Shown: piece after piece, positions 11,843 through 13,620 of the stretch
Position numbering within the stretch: the first letter of the stretch is position 1
Layout: the number at the start of each line of letters is the position of its first letter
Assembly: GCA_937952135.1 (NCBI GenBank)
Contig: CALFYL010000045.1
Coordinates: 1 to 13,620 of the forward strand
DNA length: 13,620 bases
Origin: an uncultured Planctomycetia bacterium
Lineage (GTDB): Bacteria > Planctomycetota > UBA1135 > GCA-002686595
Reading direction: 5' to 3'
Notes under the pieces: model-generated
Told to the model about the DNA's origin: nothing
The model's input: only the letters and a program-made list of their open reading frames with translations
Databases searched by the model: none
Made by a program: the position numbers and the translations under genes

Positions 11843-13561
11843 TTAGGGCGCGATGAAGAACGCGAGCGCGCCCGAGAGGTTCGTGGTGCTCGCATCGGCG
11901 GGATCGCGCGACCAGTACTGAGCGAAGACCTCTTCGCCGGCGACGAGCAGCGGATCGACGCCGCTCTGGATGCGCGCGTTGAAGTCGAGGCTGAAGGCGC
12001 CCGAGCAATCGCTCGCTGGCGGAGCGGCGCCGCCCGAGTTCTGCGGCGGAGTGCGCTGCGTCGGCGCGACGATGCACATGTGCCCGCCTTGGAAGGGCGT
12101 CTGGCGCGGCTTGAAGCCGTAGAAGAGCAGGCCCGACTTGTTGTTCAGCACGTTGGCGGCGCCGACGCTGAACACCGCGGCGAGCGAGGCGCTGGGCGTG
12201 CCGGATCCGAACATCGCGGGCGTGCAGCCCAGGCTGTTGGACTCGGCCTGGCAGTAGAGGGCGACGCTGCGCACCACGGTGTACGCGTGGATCGCGCCCG
12301 ACGCGTTGCCGTTCGGCGACTCACACGGCGCGCCGACGAGGAGGTCGCGCAATCCGTCTCCATTGGCATCTCCCGACGCGAGCGCATGGCCGAAGACCGA
12401 GCCCGCGCCGCCGACGGCGGGCAAGTCCAGGATCGCGCTGCCGTCCAGGCCTTCGCGCACGAGGACCGGCATCGTGTTCCCGCCGCAGCCTTCGGTCGAC
12501 GGCTGGCTCGCGGCGAAGTCCTCATAGCCATTGCCGTTCACGTCGCCGATCGCCACGACGTCCCACCCGAGCCCGGCGTAGAAGTTCGTGCCGTTCACTT
12601 GGTAGAGCGTGGCCCCGGTCGCGCCGTCGAGCGCCCGCACGTAGCCCTTCCCGTCGCATGGGCCGCATCCGACGCCGGCATCCTCCATGGCGCCGGCGAG
12701 CACATCGCGCACTCCGTCGCCGTTGAGGTCGCCGATCGACGCCAGCGACCATCCGAGCGAGTCGCTCAAGTTCGTCGGGCCGCCGTCCCACAGCGGGATT
12801 CCGAAGGCGCCGTCGAACGCACGCACGTACGAGTGCGTCCAGTTGTTCCACGCCGCGGGTCCGCCGCCCGCGTAGTCGTCGCGCCCGTCGCCGTCGACGT
12901 CCCCGAGGAACTCGACCGACCATCCGAACGTGCCGTAGTCGACCGTGCCCGCGTGCGAGCGAAGCGTCGTTCCGCTCGCGCCGCTCACCACCAGAACGCG
13001 CCCGCGCGAGGTCCAGCCCGCGTCGTCATAGGGCGCTCCGATCAACAGGTCGGGCGTGCCGTCGGCGTCCACGAACCCGCCGCCAGCAACCGAATGGCCC
13101 AGGGCCTGCCCCGGTGTCCCGAGCACGGTGCGGAGCGCCGTGCCGTTCGCGCCGGAACGAACCACCGCATAGCCGCCGGGATTCGAGAACAGGCTCTGCG
13201 GAGCTCCGATGAGCACGTCGTCGTGCCCATCGCCGTCGAGGTCGCCGGCGCCCGCGAGCGAGTAGCCGAAGCGATCGTTGGCGGCGTTTCCGCGCCAGGT
13301 GTACAGCACGCCGAGCGTGCGTCCCGAGTACACGCGCACCATCCCGGCGTTGCTCGCGGCGACGTCGTCGAACGGCGCTCCCGCGGCGAAATCCTCGACG
13401 CCATCGGCGTCCACGTCGCCGACGAACGCGAGCGCCCAGCCGAACTGGTCGCCTGCGCCGTCGCCGTGGCGATCGAACAGAGCCGTCTGCGCCTGGGCGA
13501 CGAGCGTGAGGGCGCTCCAGGCGCCCGCCACCAACCCCAAAGAGGAACTGTGGAGCTTCAT
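11843..13561 (-). CDS. Secreted seven-bladed FG-GAP propeller with lineage-typical C-terminal domain
   Basis: 572 residues. Signal peptide 1-25 (SALTLVAQAQ). Residues ~26-430 hold seven FG-GAP/integrin-alpha-like repeats, each with FG(W/Y/H)xL-type strand and a calcium-loop motif: DVDADGVED, DLDGDGHDD, FVDADGTPD, DVDGDGRDD, DLNGDGVRD, DVNGNGYED, DANGDGLRD. Seven repeats match a closed seven-bladed propeller stabilised by Ca2+. From residue 436 (YCQAESNSLGC) to the end is a separate domain of ~137 residues with Cys437, 446, 496 and 519 (possible disulfides) and the end NLSGALAFFIAP. I associate this tail with many secreted Planctomycetota proteins; it may serve surface sorting or attachment. 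The ligand of the propeller is unknown. The ATG overlaps the stop of the upstream paralog (ATGA), implying coupled translation. No direct link to the redox genes, which are on the other strand beyond a terminator. Confidence 0.9.
   Translation of the reverse strand: MKLHSSSLGLVAGAWSALTLVAQAQTALFDRHGDGAGDQFGWALAFVGDVDADGVEDFAAGAPFDDVAASNAGMVRVYSGRTLGVLYTWRGNAANDRFGYSLAGAGDLDGDGHDDVLIGAPQSLFSNPGGYAVVRSGANGTALRTVLGTPGQALGHSVAGGGFVDADGTPDLLIGAPYDDAGWTSRGRVLVVSGASGTTLRSHAGTVDYGTFGWSVEFLGDVDGDGRDDYAGGGPAAWNNWTHSYVRAFDGAFGIPLWDGGPTNLSDSLGWSLASIGDLNGDGVRDVLAGAMEDAGVGCGPCDGKGYVRALDGATGATLYQVNGTNFYAGLGWDVVAIGDVNGNGYEDFAASQPSTEGCGGNTMPVLVREGLDGSAILDLPAVGGAGSVFGHALASGDANGDGLRDLLVGAPCESPNGNASGAIHAYTVVRSVALYCQAESNSLGCTPAMFGSGTPSASLAAVFSVGAANVLNNKSGLLFYGFKPRQTPFQGGHMCIVAPTQRTPPQNSGGAAPPASDCSGAFSLDFNARIQSGVDPLLVAGEEVFAQYWSRDPADASTTNLSGALAFFIAP
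11846..11905. repeat. 3'-end copy A of a repeat shared by tandem C-terminal-domain genes
   Basis: These 60 bp match 13561-13620 at 52 of 60 positions by direct comparison. They encode the last 20 residues of the FG-GAP protein; the copies differ at 2 residues. It marks paralogous C-termini and not a mobile element. Confidence 0.8.
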
Positions 13562-13620
13562 GGCGCGATGTGGAAAGCGAGGGCGTCGGAGAGGTTCGTG
13601 GTGCTCGCGTCGGCGGGATC
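13558..13620 (-). CDS. 3' end of a second secreted protein with the same C-terminal domain (partial)
   Basis: Only 20 codons and a TGA are inside the window: DPADASTTNLSDALAFHIAP. This is the same ending as the FG-GAP gene downstream (DPADASTTNLSGALAFFIAP; 18 of 20 identical). The TGA at 13560-13558 overlaps the ATG of the next gene (13561-13559). So at least two genes with this C-terminal domain lie in tandem and are probably cotranscribed. Whether the upstream one also carries an FG-GAP propeller cannot be seen. Confidence 0.85.
   Translation of the reverse strand, partial: DPADASTTNLSDALAFHIAP

Noticed and set aside
10617..12077. A 486-codon minus-strand open frame over the tetraheme gene and the terminator
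   Set aside because: It crosses a strong terminator and the ends of two well supported genes and shows no domain.
11843..13561. DxDxDG repeats read as dockerin modules
   Set aside because: They recur seven times at ~55-70 residue spacing within FG-GAP blades, not as a paired C-terminal dockerin, and GAP/FG strands are present.
13561..13620. The 60-bp repeat as an insertion-sequence end or attachment site
   Set aside because: Both copies are the coding ends of similar genes with substitutions that mostly keep the protein, so paralogy explains it.

Overview
The window is about 13.6 kb of very GC-rich, densely coded bacterial DNA. The best lineage clue is the minus-strand gene at 11843-13561. 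It encodes a secreted FG-GAP propeller ending in a ~137-residue C-terminal domain of a type I associate with secreted proteins of deep-branching, poorly studied Planctomycetota. NtrC-type regulation and multiheme cytochromes fit that reading. The assignment rests on recalled family resemblance, not on a database search.

Left part (1-1752). A partial minus-strand gene runs off the left edge and encodes a DUF2007-like protein with a C-terminal membrane segment. Divergent from it are a small three-helix membrane protein (513-935, start uncertain) and a secreted protein with two CxxC pairs (1078-1752). The signal peptide of the latter is built from a 15-bp tandem repeat.

Regulatory part (1795-4207). 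A soluble NtrB-like histidine kinase (minus) and an NtrC-family sigma54 activator (plus) are divergently transcribed across a 169-bp gap in which I see no recognisable promoter. They form a likely two-component pair.

Redox part (4249-11732, all plus strand). An outer-membrane beta-barrel gene (4346-5947) overlaps by 13 bp a lipoprotein with 13 CxxCH heme sites (5935-6960). An OmcA/MtrC-type decaheme lipoprotein follows (7124-10003). After a large hairpin come a single-pass membrane protein of unknown function (10117-10986) and a secreted tetraheme cytochrome c554-like protein with a Cys-rich tail (11022-11732). The three cytochromes carry 27 CxxCH motifs. Sigma54-type -24/-12 elements lie upstream of the barrel gene (4249-4264) and of the decaheme gene (7068-7083). 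With the sigma54 activator next door, this suggests a dedicated two-component circuit. My reading is a porin-cytochrome conduit for moving electrons across the outer membrane: 13-heme protein on the periplasmic face, barrel as sheath, decaheme protein outside, tetraheme protein as soluble periplasmic shuttle. The function is inferred from architecture. The inner-membrane quinol oxidase such a route needs is not in the window.

Right part (11762-13620). A strong two-way hairpin terminator separates the redox genes from a convergent minus-strand array of at least two FG-GAP/C-terminal-domain genes, translationally coupled by an ATGA overlap. The upstream one is cut by the right edge. No rRNA, tRNA, CRISPR array or transposase was seen. 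No gene-free stretch exceeds about 170 bp.
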